A stretch of 64,000 bases of DNA from NCBI GenBank assembly GCA_963844175.1, contig CAWJNE010000023.1, positions 186,001-250,000 of the forward strand. The letters are read 5' to 3'. Within the stretch, counting starts at the first letter, position 1. Each line of letters starts with the position of its first letter. The DNA is from JALZMG01 sp963844175. Lineage in GTDB: Bacteria; Actinomycetota; Acidimicrobiia; Acidimicrobiales; Ilumatobacteraceae. Below the pieces are notes generated by a model. It saw only the letters and a list, made by a program, of their open reading frames with translations, ran no database searches and was not told the DNA's origin. A program made the position numbers and the translations under genes. Below are positions 16,941-25,580 of this stretch, one piece after another.

Positions 16941-17981
16941 GCCGGCCTCATCGCCTCGAGGTAGGGGCTTCGTTGGTGGGCGAGGAACTCGTTGCCGAGC
17001 TCCTCCACGTCGCCGCCCAGGGACTTGGCGAGCCATTGCTCAGTGGTCTTCACGATGCCCATGCCGAGCGCGGGGCGCACGAGACGTTGGTCGCGGCCGT
17101 CGAGGAAGCCCGCCAGCCCACCGTTGGTGGTCATCGACGCCTTGAGCCGGATCCACACGGTCGACCACGCGAGGCGGCGACGGTCGATGGCGAAACCTGC
17201 TGACCCGCGCGTAGTGGGCGAGGGTGTCGTCGAGGTCGTGGAGGGAGAGGAGGCCCTGCGAGAACGCCCAGTCGAGGGCGGGATCGCCGATCGACGCGAG
17301 CTCCCAATCGGAGAGCGCGACGATCCTGCCGTCCTTCCAGATCTCCTCCCCGAGGCCGTTGTTCCCCTTGAGCAGGCTGAGCGCGTCGCCCGACGGCGGA
17401 AGCTCTTCCTCCAACCAGTACATGGCCTCGGTGATCATCGGGAAGGGGTCGGTCCGGTACCCGCCCCACAGGTCCCGCCAATGGCGCAACTCGTCGCGCA
17501 GGGCGGTGTCGGCGCCGGATGGCGTGAACAGCACCTCGTCGAACCCGTACGCCCGCCAGTCGAGCGTGTGCACCATCGCCAGCTTCTCGGCCATCTCGTA
17601 GCAGACCGCACGCCGGACGTCCGTGGCCGCAGCGCCACCCGCCGAGTCCGTCAGACCCTCGACCCGTCCTGAACCGTCCACGAGGCGGCGGACCATGTGG
17701 GGGAGACCAGCGCCGAACTCGACGCCCTCCGCGTACCACAGCGGCTCGGCCACCGGGATCGGCGATCGCCACAGGCGCTCGTAGACCTCAAACTCGACGC
17801 GCATCGGCACGGGCACGAGAGGTCCTCCGGGATGGTCGACGCGCATCACGAAACCGCCGTGCTGCGCCGTGTCGACGATCCACGTTTCACGGGAATGGCC
17901 GGGAAAGCTCCGCTCCAGCGCAGTGACCTGCAGCGGTCCGAGGTGGGTCGACAGGTACGCCTGGAGCTCGGAGACGTCCAC
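16937..17981 (-). pseudogene. APH-fold phosphotransferase family protein, apparent single-base frameshift
   Basis: The GTG at 17979-17981 opens an aminoglycoside-phosphotransferase-like kinase: GHSRETWIVDTAQHGGFVMRVD, MVHTLDWRAYGFD, then LLKGNNGLGEEIWKDGRIVALSDWELASIGDPALDWAF. The catalytic loop HGDxxxxN is altered to KGNNGLGEE, while the metal-binding SDWE is kept. Near 17195-17200 one extra base in a GG run breaks the frame; the adjacent frame continues WIRLKASMTTNGGLAGF to 16937. Repaired length is about 347 residues. Such proteins commonly accompany acyl-CoA and P450 catabolic genes and may phosphorylate a lipid-like hydroxyl; this is inference. Confidence 0.75.
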
Positions 17982-17982
17982 G

Positions 17983-19116
17983 TCAGAACCCCGGCAGCGT
18001 TGCTGGCGGCACGGGCGGCCGGGCGATGATCGTCAGATGGCCGTCACCGGTGGCCTGCTGCGCACCGGGACCGTCGACGACCAGTGCGACGTCCGTCTCA
18101 CGGTGCCAGTGCTGGCGCAGCGAGCCGTCGGGCAGTCGCACGTCCGCCGGCGCGGAGATGTCGTACTCGTCGGCCTCCACCGCCACGCCGCGCGCCACGC
18201 CAAGGCCTTCGCCGTCGTCCCACCCGCCGCTGTAGCCGCTGCCGCTGAAATCCCACGGCGGGCGCAGCGGGGTGGCGTCGAAGACCCACGTGCGGCCGTC
18301 GTCGGCGGCCAGCTGCAAGCGAGCGTGGGAGAACACCGTGTGACCGTCCACGAACGTGATGTCGTGCAGGATCTCGGTGATGCCAAGCGACGTGGACGGG
18401 TCGTCGGTGTCGGGGATCAGGTGCCCGTCGATCGACTCACTCCGGCCGTCCGCGTCGATCTGGGTCTGGAACTGCCCGGCGACGCGACCCGCCCGGAACG
18501 CGATCCAGATGAAGAGCGATCCCATCGCGCGGTGCGGTGCCGCACCGGTCGGCTGAGCCGTCGTTGGGTCCTTGCCGCCCATCCCCGGACGCACTCCCCA
18601 CGAGTGGTCGCGCCACGCAAACCAGTCCGCCACGTCGATCCGCTGCTCGCCGATCCCGACCCATCCCGACCCCATCCCCAACTGGTCGAGCCGGCAGTAG
18701 TCCTGCACCGCCCGGCCGGCCAGCCGGCGGAAGTGGGGGAACTCCTCGTGGGCCGGCAACGTCCCGCGCCAGGTGAGATCGCAGTGCAGTGGGGACGGCG
18801 CAGACCGCTCGACGATCAGGCGGTGTGCAACCAGCGGCTCGATCACCTCGATCCGGAGCGGGCCGAGCGTCATGTCGAAGTCGGGGCGCAGTGGACGTGA
18901 CAACCGCAGGTTGTACTGCCGCCCATCGTGGTGAACGCAGAAGAAGCCATCGCACGTGTCGGTGTTCTTGTAGTTGGCGATCCCGTAGATCACCGACAGC
19001 GCCGGGTGCTGCACGCCGGCGGCCCAACGGTCGAAGAAGCGGTGATCACTGGTGACGGCGTGGTCGAACGTCGTCGGCGCCTGGTGCATCAACGTCTCGT
19101 CGAGCGGTGTCAGCAT
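17983..19116 (-). CDS. DUF7064-like / lipocalin-like (AttH/CrtC-type) hypothetical protein
   Basis: 377 residues from the ATG at 19114-19116, chosen because AGGGGGG lies 8 bases upstream; an upstream in-frame start at 19170 would run into the promoter region. The sequence is rich in beta strands and tryptophan, with short acidic turns (GFFCVHHDGRQYNLRLSR, DWFAWRDHSWGVRPG, GSLFIWIAFRAGRVAGQFQTQ). This pattern is like the double lipocalin-like proteins related to AttH and hydroxyneurosporene synthase. No enzymatic motif is certain. It is divergent from the P450 gene across an AT-rich palindrome and separated from the phosphotransferase gene by one base. A role in binding or converting a lipid or terpenoid substrate is an inference. 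Confidence 0.65.
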   Translation of the reverse strand: MLTPLDETLMHQAPTTFDHAVTSDHRFFDRWAAGVQHPALSVIYGIANYKNTDTCDGFFCVHHDGRQYNLRLSRPLRPDFDMTLGPLRIEVIEPLVAHRLIVERSAPSPLHCDLTWRGTLPAHEEFPHFRRLAGRAVQDYCRLDQLGMGSGWVGIGEQRIDVADWFAWRDHSWGVRPGMGGKDPTTAQPTGAAPHRAMGSLFIWIAFRAGRVAGQFQTQIDADGRSESIDGHLIPDTDDPSTSLGITEILHDITFVDGHTVFSHARLQLAADDGRTWVFDATPLRPPWDFSGSGYSGGWDDGEGLGVARGVAVEADEYDISAPADVRLPDGSLRQHWHRETDVALVVDGPGAQQATGDGHLTIIARPPVPPATLPGF

Positions 19117-19184
19117 GCTTGGTTCCCCCCTGTTGCGGGCGATCCGGCGGCGGCGTCGCCCGACGTGCATTATTGATGACGGAT

Positions 19185-19197
19185 TAGATATTATCTA
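19185..19197. promoter_or_regulatory. Perfect 13-base palindrome, candidate TetR operator
   Basis: TAGATATTATCTA is a perfect odd-centred palindrome in an AT-rich island (about 19168-19200) within 70% GC DNA. It lies between the divergent DUF7064-like and P450 genes, 40 bases before the P450 ATG. Its size and position suit binding by the TetR regulator encoded at 21389-22000. Confidence 0.6.
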
Positions 19198-19236
19198 GTC
19201 TGGCGCTCGGCGCCGGGTCACGAGGGGAGCGTCAGG

Positions 19237-20487
19237 ATGAGCGAGCACGACACCGCGCCCACGAGGACCGAGCAGGGGTGGGCACACTTCACGCCGCACC
19301 TTCCGGAGGTGATCGAGGACCCGTATCCGGCGTTCCGCTGGTTGCGTCATCACGCGCCCGTGTTCCACGTCGTGTCGGAGGACATCTGGGTGCTGTCGCG
19401 ACATGCGGACATCCAGGCCGCGGCACGTGACTTCGCCACGTTCTCGCAACTCGAGGGGGTCGGGTACTCGCGTAACTACGGCGGCCTCGGTCTCACGTCG
19501 CTGGACCCGCCGCACCACACCGAGATGCGCCGTTTGACGGCACCGTTGTTCAGCCCGCGAGCGGTGAAGCAGCATCGCGCCCAGGCCGTGGAGGTACTCG
19601 ACCGGCTGCTCGACCAGGTGTTCGCAGCGTCGAAGCCGGTGAACGTGGCGGAGGAGGTGGCGAACCCCTACCTGTCCACGATCGTCGGCGATCTGATGGG
19701 GCTGCCGGAGCAGGACCGGGGACTGGTCAAGGACGGGGCGACGGCCGGGTCGTTGATGATGGCAGGGGACTTCGACCCGGAAGTCGTGTCGATGGCACAG
19801 CGATTCGCGGCGTACTTCGTGGACTTCGTGCGCCAACGCGGCGAGGCGCTCGGCCGTGGCGAGTGCCCTGCCGGGTCGTTCAGCAACACGATCTTCGAGA
19901 CCTGCCCGACCGGGTACGAGCCGACCTTCGACGAGCGAGTGACGTACGAGACGCTCCTCGCCACGGGGGGCAACGAGACCACCGCCCAGCTGCTCTCCAA
20001 CCTGGTGATCCTGCTCGCCGAGCAGCCCGAGATCCTCGAGCGGTTGCGGGTGGAGCCGCACCTGCGTCCGTCGGCGGTGGAGGAGGTGCTCCGCTACATC
20101 TCGCCGGTCACCGGCTTGTTCCGGCACACCACCCGGGCCGTGCCGATCGCCGGTGCGCACCGGGAGATCCCCACCGGGGCCAAGGTCCTGCTGATGTACG
20201 GCTCCGGCAACCACGACGAAGCGCACTACGACCGTGCCGACGAGTTCGTCATCGACCGCTACCCACGCGGCTTCGCTGATGCCGACCACCTCAGCTTCAC
20301 CATCGGCATCCACGTCTGCCTCGGCGCCCATCTCGCTCGCGAGATGATCGACGTGTTCCTCGAGCGGTTCGCGACGCGGGTCGGGCGGATCACCATCACC
20401 GGGCCGGTGCAGCGATCGCACAACGCGCTCGTTCGGGTGATCGACGATCTCCCCGCCCGGCTGGAATCGCGCGCGGACGTGGCGTGA
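19237..20487 (+). CDS. Cytochrome P450
   Basis: 416 residues, ATG start with GAGGGGAGCG upstream. Soluble bacterial class I P450: I-helix LLATGGNETTAQLLSN (near residue 245; the usual AGxxTT is GGNETT), K-helix EEVLRY (ExxR, near 285), and the haem loop FTIGIHVCLGAHLAR with the axial cysteine near residue 355. These enzymes hydroxylate hydrophobic substrates with electrons from a ferredoxin and reductase; neither partner is in this window. Family resemblance is to actinobacterial steroid/terpenoid/fatty-acid CYPs (inference). The stop overlaps the next GTG, giving a P450-LLM-TetR transcript. Confidence 0.92.
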   Translation: MSEHDTAPTRTEQGWAHFTPHLPEVIEDPYPAFRWLRHHAPVFHVVSEDIWVLSRHADIQAAARDFATFSQLEGVGYSRNYGGLGLTSLDPPHHTEMRRLTAPLFSPRAVKQHRAQAVEVLDRLLDQVFAASKPVNVAEEVANPYLSTIVGDLMGLPEQDRGLVKDGATAGSLMMAGDFDPEVVSMAQRFAAYFVDFVRQRGEALGRGECPAGSFSNTIFETCPTGYEPTFDERVTYETLLATGGNETTAQLLSNLVILLAEQPEILERLRVEPHLRPSAVEEVLRYISPVTGLFRHTTRAVPIAGAHREIPTGAKVLLMYGSGNHDEAHYDRADEFVIDRYPRGFADADHLSFTIGIHVCLGAHLAREMIDVFLERFATRVGRITITGPVQRSHNALVRVIDDLPARLESRADVA

Positions 20488-21392
20488 GCGGCACCCCGGT
20501 CGAATACTTCGCCAACCTGCTCGGATCGGACGTCGACCCGGTCCCGTGGGCCAGAGCGCGCGAACTGGAGGGCTGGCACGGTCTGGGCGTCACCGATCAC
20601 ATCTGGTCGGGCGCGACCACGTTCACGCACTGGGCCGTCGCGCTCGGTCAGATCGCCGCAGTCACGGAGCACGTGCAGCTGGTCTCGTGCTTCGCCAACA
20701 ACCTGCTGCGCTCGCCCGTGGAGTTCGTGCAGGCCTCGCTGTCGCTGCAGCGGGCGAGCAACGGCCGCTACGAGGCGGGACTCGGTGCCGGGTGGGCGAG
20801 CGCGGAGATCGAAGGGTTGGGGATGGAGTTCCCGGCTGCCGGCGTTCGGGTGGAGCGGTACGCGGAGGCGATCGGGATCGTGCGCCGGCTGTTCCGTGAC
20901 GGTCGCTGCCAGTTCGAGGGCGAGCACTACCGGATCGACGTGCCGACCATCGGACCCACTGTCGAGGCACCACCACCGATCGTCGTGGCCCTCGGCGGCC
21001 CGCGCACCATCCGGGAGATCGGCCCGCTGGGGGACCGGATCGAGCTGACCTTCAACGGCGCGGCCACACGCGGCGGCGCCCTGAATCGGGCCCGCATGAC
21101 CGAGTTGGGGCGCGAGCACCTCGCCGAGTTGATCGACCTTGCCGCGGCGCTGCCCACGGAGGTCCCGCTCGGCATCTTCCTCACCATCGCCTGCGGCGAC
21201 GACGACGCCACGCGGTACCTGCGGGAGTCGGGCGGGCTCGGCATCGACGGCCTCGCCGGCGCGCCCGAGGAGGTGGCCGAGACCGTGGTCGGGCTCGTCG
21301 GCCCGCGGATCGCCCGGGTGCAGCTGACCCCGGCGACCTCGGCGACGCTGCCGCTGATCGCGCGGCACCTGCCGATCGTGTCGCGGGCGTGA
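20484..21392 (+). CDS. LLM-class flavin- or F420-dependent oxidoreductase
   Basis: 302 residues, GTG start overlapping the P450 stop. Luciferase-like monooxygenase fold: GLGVTDHIW, GQIAAVTEHVQLVSCFANNLLRSPVEFVQASLSLQRAS and RYEAGLGAGWASAEIEGLG, the characteristic LGxGxG/A-W segment. The same architecture serves FMNH2 monooxygenases and F420-dependent dehydrogenases; actinobacterial members of this length are frequently F420-dependent. Operon position with a P450 suggests oxidation or reduction of the same substrate or its product. The TGA overlaps the start of the TetR gene. Confidence 0.85.
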   Translation: MSGTPVEYFANLLGSDVDPVPWARARELEGWHGLGVTDHIWSGATTFTHWAVALGQIAAVTEHVQLVSCFANNLLRSPVEFVQASLSLQRASNGRYEAGLGAGWASAEIEGLGMEFPAAGVRVERYAEAIGIVRRLFRDGRCQFEGEHYRIDVPTIGPTVEAPPPIVVALGGPRTIREIGPLGDRIELTFNGAATRGGALNRARMTELGREHLAELIDLAAALPTEVPLGIFLTIACGDDDATRYLRESGGLGIDGLAGAPEEVAETVVGLVGPRIARVQLTPATSATLPLIARHLPIVSRA

Positions 21393-22000
21393 GCGCACCG
21401 GTCGCACCCACGCCGCGCCGCGGCCGCCCGCGCGCGAACGGCCGGACGTCGGAGCTCGACCCACGCGAGGAGATCCTCCGGTCGGCCGCCGCGCTGTTCT
21501 CCCACCAGGGGATCGGAGCCACGCGGATCACCGACATCGCCGCTGCGGTCGGCGTCACACCGCCATCGATCTACTACTACTTCGCCAACTTGGACGACAT
21601 CGTCGAGACGCTCCTCGACTACGTCGTGGGGGAGTCGCTGGCGTTCGCGACGTCAGTCAGCGCCCAGCCCGGGGACGCCGCCGAACGACTGTGCCGGCTG
21701 GTCGCGCAGCATCTTGAACGCCTGATCCTCGGCCCGTACGACCTGTGGTTCGTCGCCGGGCTCACCGCTCGCGACAGCGCCCGGTTCCCGATGGTGCGCC
21801 GCCGCGCCAACGGGTGGCGGTCGGCGGTCGCCGGGCTCGTAGAAGAAGGTGTCGCCGCGGGATCCTTCGCCCGCGTCGAACCGGAGGTCGCAGTCGCGGC
21901 GATCTCCGGATTGGTGTACGGCGCACTCGAGCTGCAGCACCGCGGGAGCGACGTCGACCCGGCCCAGATCGCGGCCCTGGCGGTGCGGGCGCTCTCGTAG
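21389..22000 (+). CDS. TetR-family transcriptional regulator
   Basis: 203 residues, GTG start overlapping the LLM stop. N-terminal HTH: REEILRSAAALFSHQGIGATRITDIAAAVGVTPPSIYYYFANLDDIVETLL (about 26-76), a textbook TetR_N domain. The C-terminal ligand domain is helical and divergent. The basic N-terminal arm RRGRPRANGR may contact the minor groove. Last gene of the P450-LLM-TetR operon; it probably autoregulates via the palindrome at 19185-19197 and also controls the divergent DUF7064-phosphotransferase operon (inference). Confidence 0.9.
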   Translation: MSAPVAPTPRRGRPRANGRTSELDPREEILRSAAALFSHQGIGATRITDIAAAVGVTPPSIYYYFANLDDIVETLLDYVVGESLAFATSVSAQPGDAAERLCRLVAQHLERLILGPYDLWFVAGLTARDSARFPMVRRRANGWRSAVAGLVEEGVAAGSFARVEPEVAVAAISGLVYGALELQHRGSDVDPAQIAALAVRALS

Positions 22001-22074
22001 CTCGCTGGCCCGAAACCGCCGATGATCACGCAGCTCGTCTCGGTCCTTCCTGCCATCACCACTAGAGTTTCGTC

Positions 22075-22422
22075 ATGACGGAATTACCCCGGTGTCGCTG
22101 GTGCCGGCGAGTCCTGCCGGCGCGCGGCGGTCGCGGTCGACCGCGGGTGTTCTGCTCCCAGCGCTGCCGTCAATGGGACTGGGTGAGCCGCCAACGGGCC
22201 GCCGAGCTGGAGCTCAGCGAGGGCGAGCTGGTCATCGCCAAGGCGGCGCTCGACGAATTGCACGACGATCTGTACGCCCTGTCGTGCGCCATCGAGGACG
22301 CCGAGCGAGATCTCGCCGACGCCGGCCCGGATCCGTCGCCGGCCGAGCTGCGCCGGATCCTCGACTGGCTCCTCGAGGCCGCCCGCCCGCTCCCAACCCG
22401 TGCAACAGCGTTTGTGCGCTGA
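22075..22422 (+). CDS. Small zinc-finger-like protein
   Basis: 115 residues, ATG start. A treble-clef-like cysteine pattern occurs in the first 40 residues: CRWCRRVLP and VFCSQRCRQWDW (CxxC and CxxxC), flanked by many arginines. The rest is a helical acidic segment (ELSEGELVIAKAALDELHDDLY...). Such short Cys4 proteins often bind nucleic acid; the function is unknown. The last codons (AFVR and stop) are provided by a family B palindrome that starts at 22408, so the natural C-terminus may have been altered. Confidence 0.6.
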   Translation: MTELPRCRWCRRVLPARGGRGRPRVFCSQRCRQWDWVSRQRAAELELSEGELVIAKAALDELHDDLYALSCAIEDAERDLADAGPDPSPAELRRILDWLLEAARPLPTRATAFVR

Positions 22423-22605
22423 CGGTCGCCTCGCCGGGCACCGGCGCACAAACGCGCTGGCATCGGCGTTGGTGCGCTGACGATCGGCCTGGCGGTCGTT
22501 CGTGCACGAACGCTCGTCGGGCACCGCGCGTATCTCAAGCCGGCGGCGGTGATCACGCGTTTGTGCGTTGACGGTCGGGTCGGCGATCACCGGTGCACAA
22601 ACGCG
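22408..22605. repeat. Array of three family B palindromes
   Basis: Three units: 22408-22455 and 22556-22605 have near-identical arms (GCGTTTGTGC / GCACAAACGC), and 22466-22513 is a degenerate copy (GCGTTGGTGC / GCACGAACGC). Spacers inside each unit are about 28 bases and begin GYTGACGRTCG. Gaps between units are 10 and 42 bases. The first unit overlaps the stop of the upstream gene. The same element occurs once more at 5489-5538. The array is in the non-coding space before the secreted peptidase. Confidence 0.8.
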
Positions 22606-22828
22606 GCTCCTCCTGGTGGCTGAGCGCCCATAATCATCGTTATGTCAGCTTGACGGGTTGGCGTCAGGCCGGACTCGACTGCGCAACACCCGGCGCTGAG
22701 CAGGGGTTCGCTGGTCAGGGCTGCCGCTCCGTCGATCACCGGTGCGGGCTGGACCGATCGTTGCTGGCGCCAAGCATCGGTTCGGCCGAAGTCATCGTGT
22801 CCGGCCCGCTCCGAGGAGGCTCCAACCG
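22606..22828 (+). other. Leader region of the secreted peptidase gene, no clear element
   Basis: 223 non-coding bases between the palindrome array and the peptidase ATG. TTGACG at 22650 could be a -35 box but no convincing -10 follows. I looked for a ydaO/c-di-AMP-type riboswitch, common before actinobacterial cell-wall hydrolases, and did not find its conserved GGGGAACC or GACCCGACAGCTAACC elements. An AGGAGG ribosome-binding site is at 22814-22819. Confidence 0.4.
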
Positions 22829-24661
22829 ATGACCGACCTGATCAAGCGATCGCGGCGCGCGCGCATTCGCCATGCTGGTGCCGCCGTCGCCATGACCGCC
22901 GGCCTCACCGCCGGCCTCGCACCCGTCGTGACCGCCGGCCCGTCCAAGGTGCCGGTGCCGCAGGTCGCCACCGTCGGGCTGCGCAGCGGCGCGTACGGCG
23001 ACGACGTCCGGGCGCTCCAACAGGCGCTCGCCAACGCCGGATCGCCCGAGGCCGGCGGGGTGGCCGGGTTCTTCAGCTCGGCCACGGACTCGGCGCTGCG
23101 CAAGTTCCAGCGCGAGCACGGCCTCAGCGCCACCGGTGTCGTCAGCGCCCGCACCGCGGCCGCCCTCGGCATGCCGGTGCGGCCGGCCGCCGGGCCCGAC
23201 GACATCCTCGGCCCCGGCTCGACGGGTGAGGCGGTTCGCCTGCTCCAACAGCGCCTGATGGACGTCGGCTGGCCGATCCGCACGGGCGCCAGCGGCGTGT
23301 ACGACGACGAGACCGCCGACGCCGTCCGCGACTTCCAGCGGGCGCAGGGTTACAAGGTCACGGGCATGACCAACCCGGCCACGATGAAGGCCCTCGGCCT
23401 GACGGGCGCCACGACCGGAGCGGCCACGGCGCAGGCGACGGCCCCGCCACCGATCCCCTCCGCCGTCGGGATGGGTCGCGGCGCCAGGGGGAACGCCGTC
23501 AAGGTCCTCCAGCAGGCGTTGATGTCAGCGGGGATCAACGTGCCCGGCGGCGCTGACGGCATCTTCGGCTCGGCCACGGAGAACGCGCTGAAGGCCTTCC
23601 AGCAGTCGCGCGGGCTCGCCACCAGCGGCGTGCTCGACAACCCGACCGCCTACGTGCTCGGCCTCAACGGGCACAGCACCCCGAACAACCCGGCGCCGGC
23701 GCCCGCTCCGGCACCCGCTCCGAGCGGTGGCGGCCTGCAGCTCGGCTCGCGCGGGGACGCCGTTCGCGCCCTGCAGCAGAAGATCATCTCCTACGGGTGG
23801 TCGCTGAAGGGCGGCGCCGACGGCGTCTTCGGTCCGGCCACGCAGAGCCGCGTCATCCTCTTCCAGAAGTCCAACGGTCTGCCGGCGACCGGGGTCGTCG
23901 ACGCCGCCACCGCCCGGGCCATGGGGCTCAACGGCTCCTCGGCGCCCGCACCCGCCCCCGCACCGAGCGGTGGAGGCGGTGGCGGCGGCAACACGGCCGA
24001 CGGCTTCCCGAGCTTCGACGAGCGCGGCGCCCGAGTCGTCGCCCTGCAGCAAGCGCTGATCAACGCCGGGATGACGCTGCGCGGCGGCGCCGACGGCGTG
24101 TTCGGCGGGGCGACGTCGACCGCCATCCAGGCGTTCCAGCGCAGTCGCGGCTTGTCGGCGACCGGCAAGGTCGACAGCGCCACGGCCGCCGCCCTCGGGC
24201 TGTCGGCTGCACCGGCACCCGCCCCGTCGGCCGGGTCGTCCGGCGGTGTGGCCTTCGAGGCCAAGCCGGTCGGTCGTCCGTGCGACTACCGCGACACGTG
24301 GCAGGCGGCCCGCAGCGAGGGCCGGGTCCACATCGGGACCGACATCATCGCTCCAGAAGGAACGCCGCTGTACGCCGTGGCCTCCGGCAAGATCACCAAG
24401 ATCTACACGCCGGCCACCGATGCTCGGGCGGGCAACGGCATCCGGCTGACGAAGTCGGACGGCACGTACTTCTTCTACGGCCACATGTCGTCGTTGGCTC
24501 CGGGGATCGGCATCGGGACCCAGGTCTCCGCAGGCCAGCTGGTCGGTTACGTCGGCAAGACCGGGAACGCCGGTGTCGCCCACCTGCACATCGAGGTGCA
24601 TCCCGGTGGTGGCGCAGCGATCAACCCGTACCCCCTGGTCCGGGCCATCGGAGCCTGCTGA
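22829..24661 (+). CDS. Secreted M23 peptidase with five peptidoglycan-binding domains
   Basis: 610 residues; the ATG at 22829 has AGGAGG nine bases upstream. A signal peptide is followed by an Ala-rich core ending near residue 36 (VVTAGPS). Five PG_binding_1 repeats follow (about 48-110, 118-182, 208-275, 300-365 and 390-455), each with D/NAVRxLQQ and DGxFGxAT landmarks, joined by Pro/Ala/Ser/Gly linkers. The C-terminal M23 domain (about 475-610) has HIGTDI (HxxxD zinc ligands) and HLHIEVHP (HxH). It should cut peptide cross-links in the cell wall, in remodelling or division. The five-repeat array is longer than in most M23 proteins. Confidence 0.92.
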   Translation: MTDLIKRSRRARIRHAGAAVAMTAGLTAGLAPVVTAGPSKVPVPQVATVGLRSGAYGDDVRALQQALANAGSPEAGGVAGFFSSATDSALRKFQREHGLSATGVVSARTAAALGMPVRPAAGPDDILGPGSTGEAVRLLQQRLMDVGWPIRTGASGVYDDETADAVRDFQRAQGYKVTGMTNPATMKALGLTGATTGAATAQATAPPPIPSAVGMGRGARGNAVKVLQQALMSAGINVPGGADGIFGSATENALKAFQQSRGLATSGVLDNPTAYVLGLNGHSTPNNPAPAPAPAPAPSGGGLQLGSRGDAVRALQQKIISYGWSLKGGADGVFGPATQSRVILFQKSNGLPATGVVDAATARAMGLNGSSAPAPAPAPSGGGGGGGNTADGFPSFDERGARVVALQQALINAGMTLRGGADGVFGGATSTAIQAFQRSRGLSATGKVDSATAAALGLSAAPAPAPSAGSSGGVAFEAKPVGRPCDYRDTWQAARSEGRVHIGTDIIAPEGTPLYAVASGKITKIYTPATDARAGNGIRLTKSDGTYFFYGHMSSLAPGIGIGTQVSAGQLVGYVGKTGNAGVAHLHIEVHPGGGAAINPYPLVRAIGAC

Positions 24662-24782
24662 CCACCGCGACGACGCCACTGCGGCCGGCACAGGTCGGCG
24701 TCGTGGCCTGCGGGTCGGCGCGTCCGCCGCCGATCCGCAGGCCCCGCGGTCGCCGCGTCAACAACGCATGGGGCCCGTCGTG

Positions 24783-25580
24783 ATGCCGATCCTCGACGTG
24801 CAGCTGAACCAGGCGTTGCTGTCCTGGCCGGAGCTGCGTGATCGGGCCGAGGCTGCGGACGCGGCCGGCTACGGCGCCCTGTGGGTCTTCGACCACCTCG
24901 CCGGGGACTGCTTCGGCGGCCCGTCGATGCACGAGGCGTTCGCCCTCCTCGGCGCCATGGCGACGGCCACCTCGGCGATCGAGCTGGGCGTGATGGTGGC
25001 CAACGTCAACAACCGCTCCCCCGCCACGCTCGCCGTGTCGGCGGCCACCGTGCAGGCCATCGCCGGCCGTCCGTTCCACCTCGGCATCGGCGCCGGCGGT
25101 CCCCCCGACAGCAGGTGGTCGGCCGAGATGCGCGCCGTCGGACAGCACGTCGAGCCGACCCTCACCGGCCGCCACCGACTCGTCGAGGAGGCGCTCGACA
25201 TCATCGACCTCCTGTGGGCCGCCGACCGACCGCCGGAGACGGCGACCTTCCCGCTCCCCCACCCGCGGCCACCGGTCATCATCGGCGTCAACGGTGATCG
25301 GCTGGCGGCGATCGGCGGCCGGCGGGCTGATGGCGTGAACGTCGACTGGTCGCACCCTCGCCGCGACGAGCTCTTCGACATCGCCTCGACGGCGGCCCGC
25401 GCCGCCGGTCGCCCCGCCGTCACCCGCACCACCTGGCTGCGCTGGGACCCCGCGCTGCTCGACCCCGCCCATCCCGAGCGCGTGGCGATGGTCGATCGGA
25501 ACGTCGCTCGGGCCGTCCTGGTCGTACCGGCCGACGTGACGGCGAGCGAGCTCGGAAGGCTCAGCGCAGGATCTCGATGA
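24783..25580 (+). CDS. LLM-class (luciferase-like) oxidoreductase
   Basis: 265 residues from ATG 24783; the GTG just before it at 24780 is an equally close start. Motifs: AADAAGYGALWVFDHL, SAIELGVMVANVNNRSPATLAVSAATVQAIAGRPFHLGIGAGGPP and RPPVIIGVNGDRLAAIGGRRADGVN, all typical of F420/FMN luciferase-like enzymes. It is shorter than most (300-350). Substrate unknown. The 3' end overlaps the convergent membrane-protein gene by 20 bases. Confidence 0.8.
   Translation: MPILDVQLNQALLSWPELRDRAEAADAAGYGALWVFDHLAGDCFGGPSMHEAFALLGAMATATSAIELGVMVANVNNRSPATLAVSAATVQAIAGRPFHLGIGAGGPPDSRWSAEMRAVGQHVEPTLTGRHRLVEEALDIIDLLWAADRPPETATFPLPHPRPPVIIGVNGDRLAAIGGRRADGVNVDWSHPRRDELFDIASTAARAAGRPAVTRTTWLRWDPALLDPAHPERVAMVDRNVARAVLVVPADVTASELGRLSAGSR

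Noticed and set aside
16937..17981. Antibiotic (aminoglycoside) resistance by the APH-fold gene
   Set aside because: The catalytic loop is altered and the context is catabolic (P450, LLM, TetR); such relatives usually act on other substrates.
22408..22605. Regularly spaced repeats that could be read as a small CRISPR array
   Set aside because: The units are internally palindromic with variable spacing (10 and 42 bases), one unit is degenerate, a copy is 17 kb away, and no cas gene is in the window.
22606..22828. Possible c-di-AMP (ydaO) riboswitch before the secreted peptidase
   Set aside because: The conserved sequence blocks of that RNA are not present.
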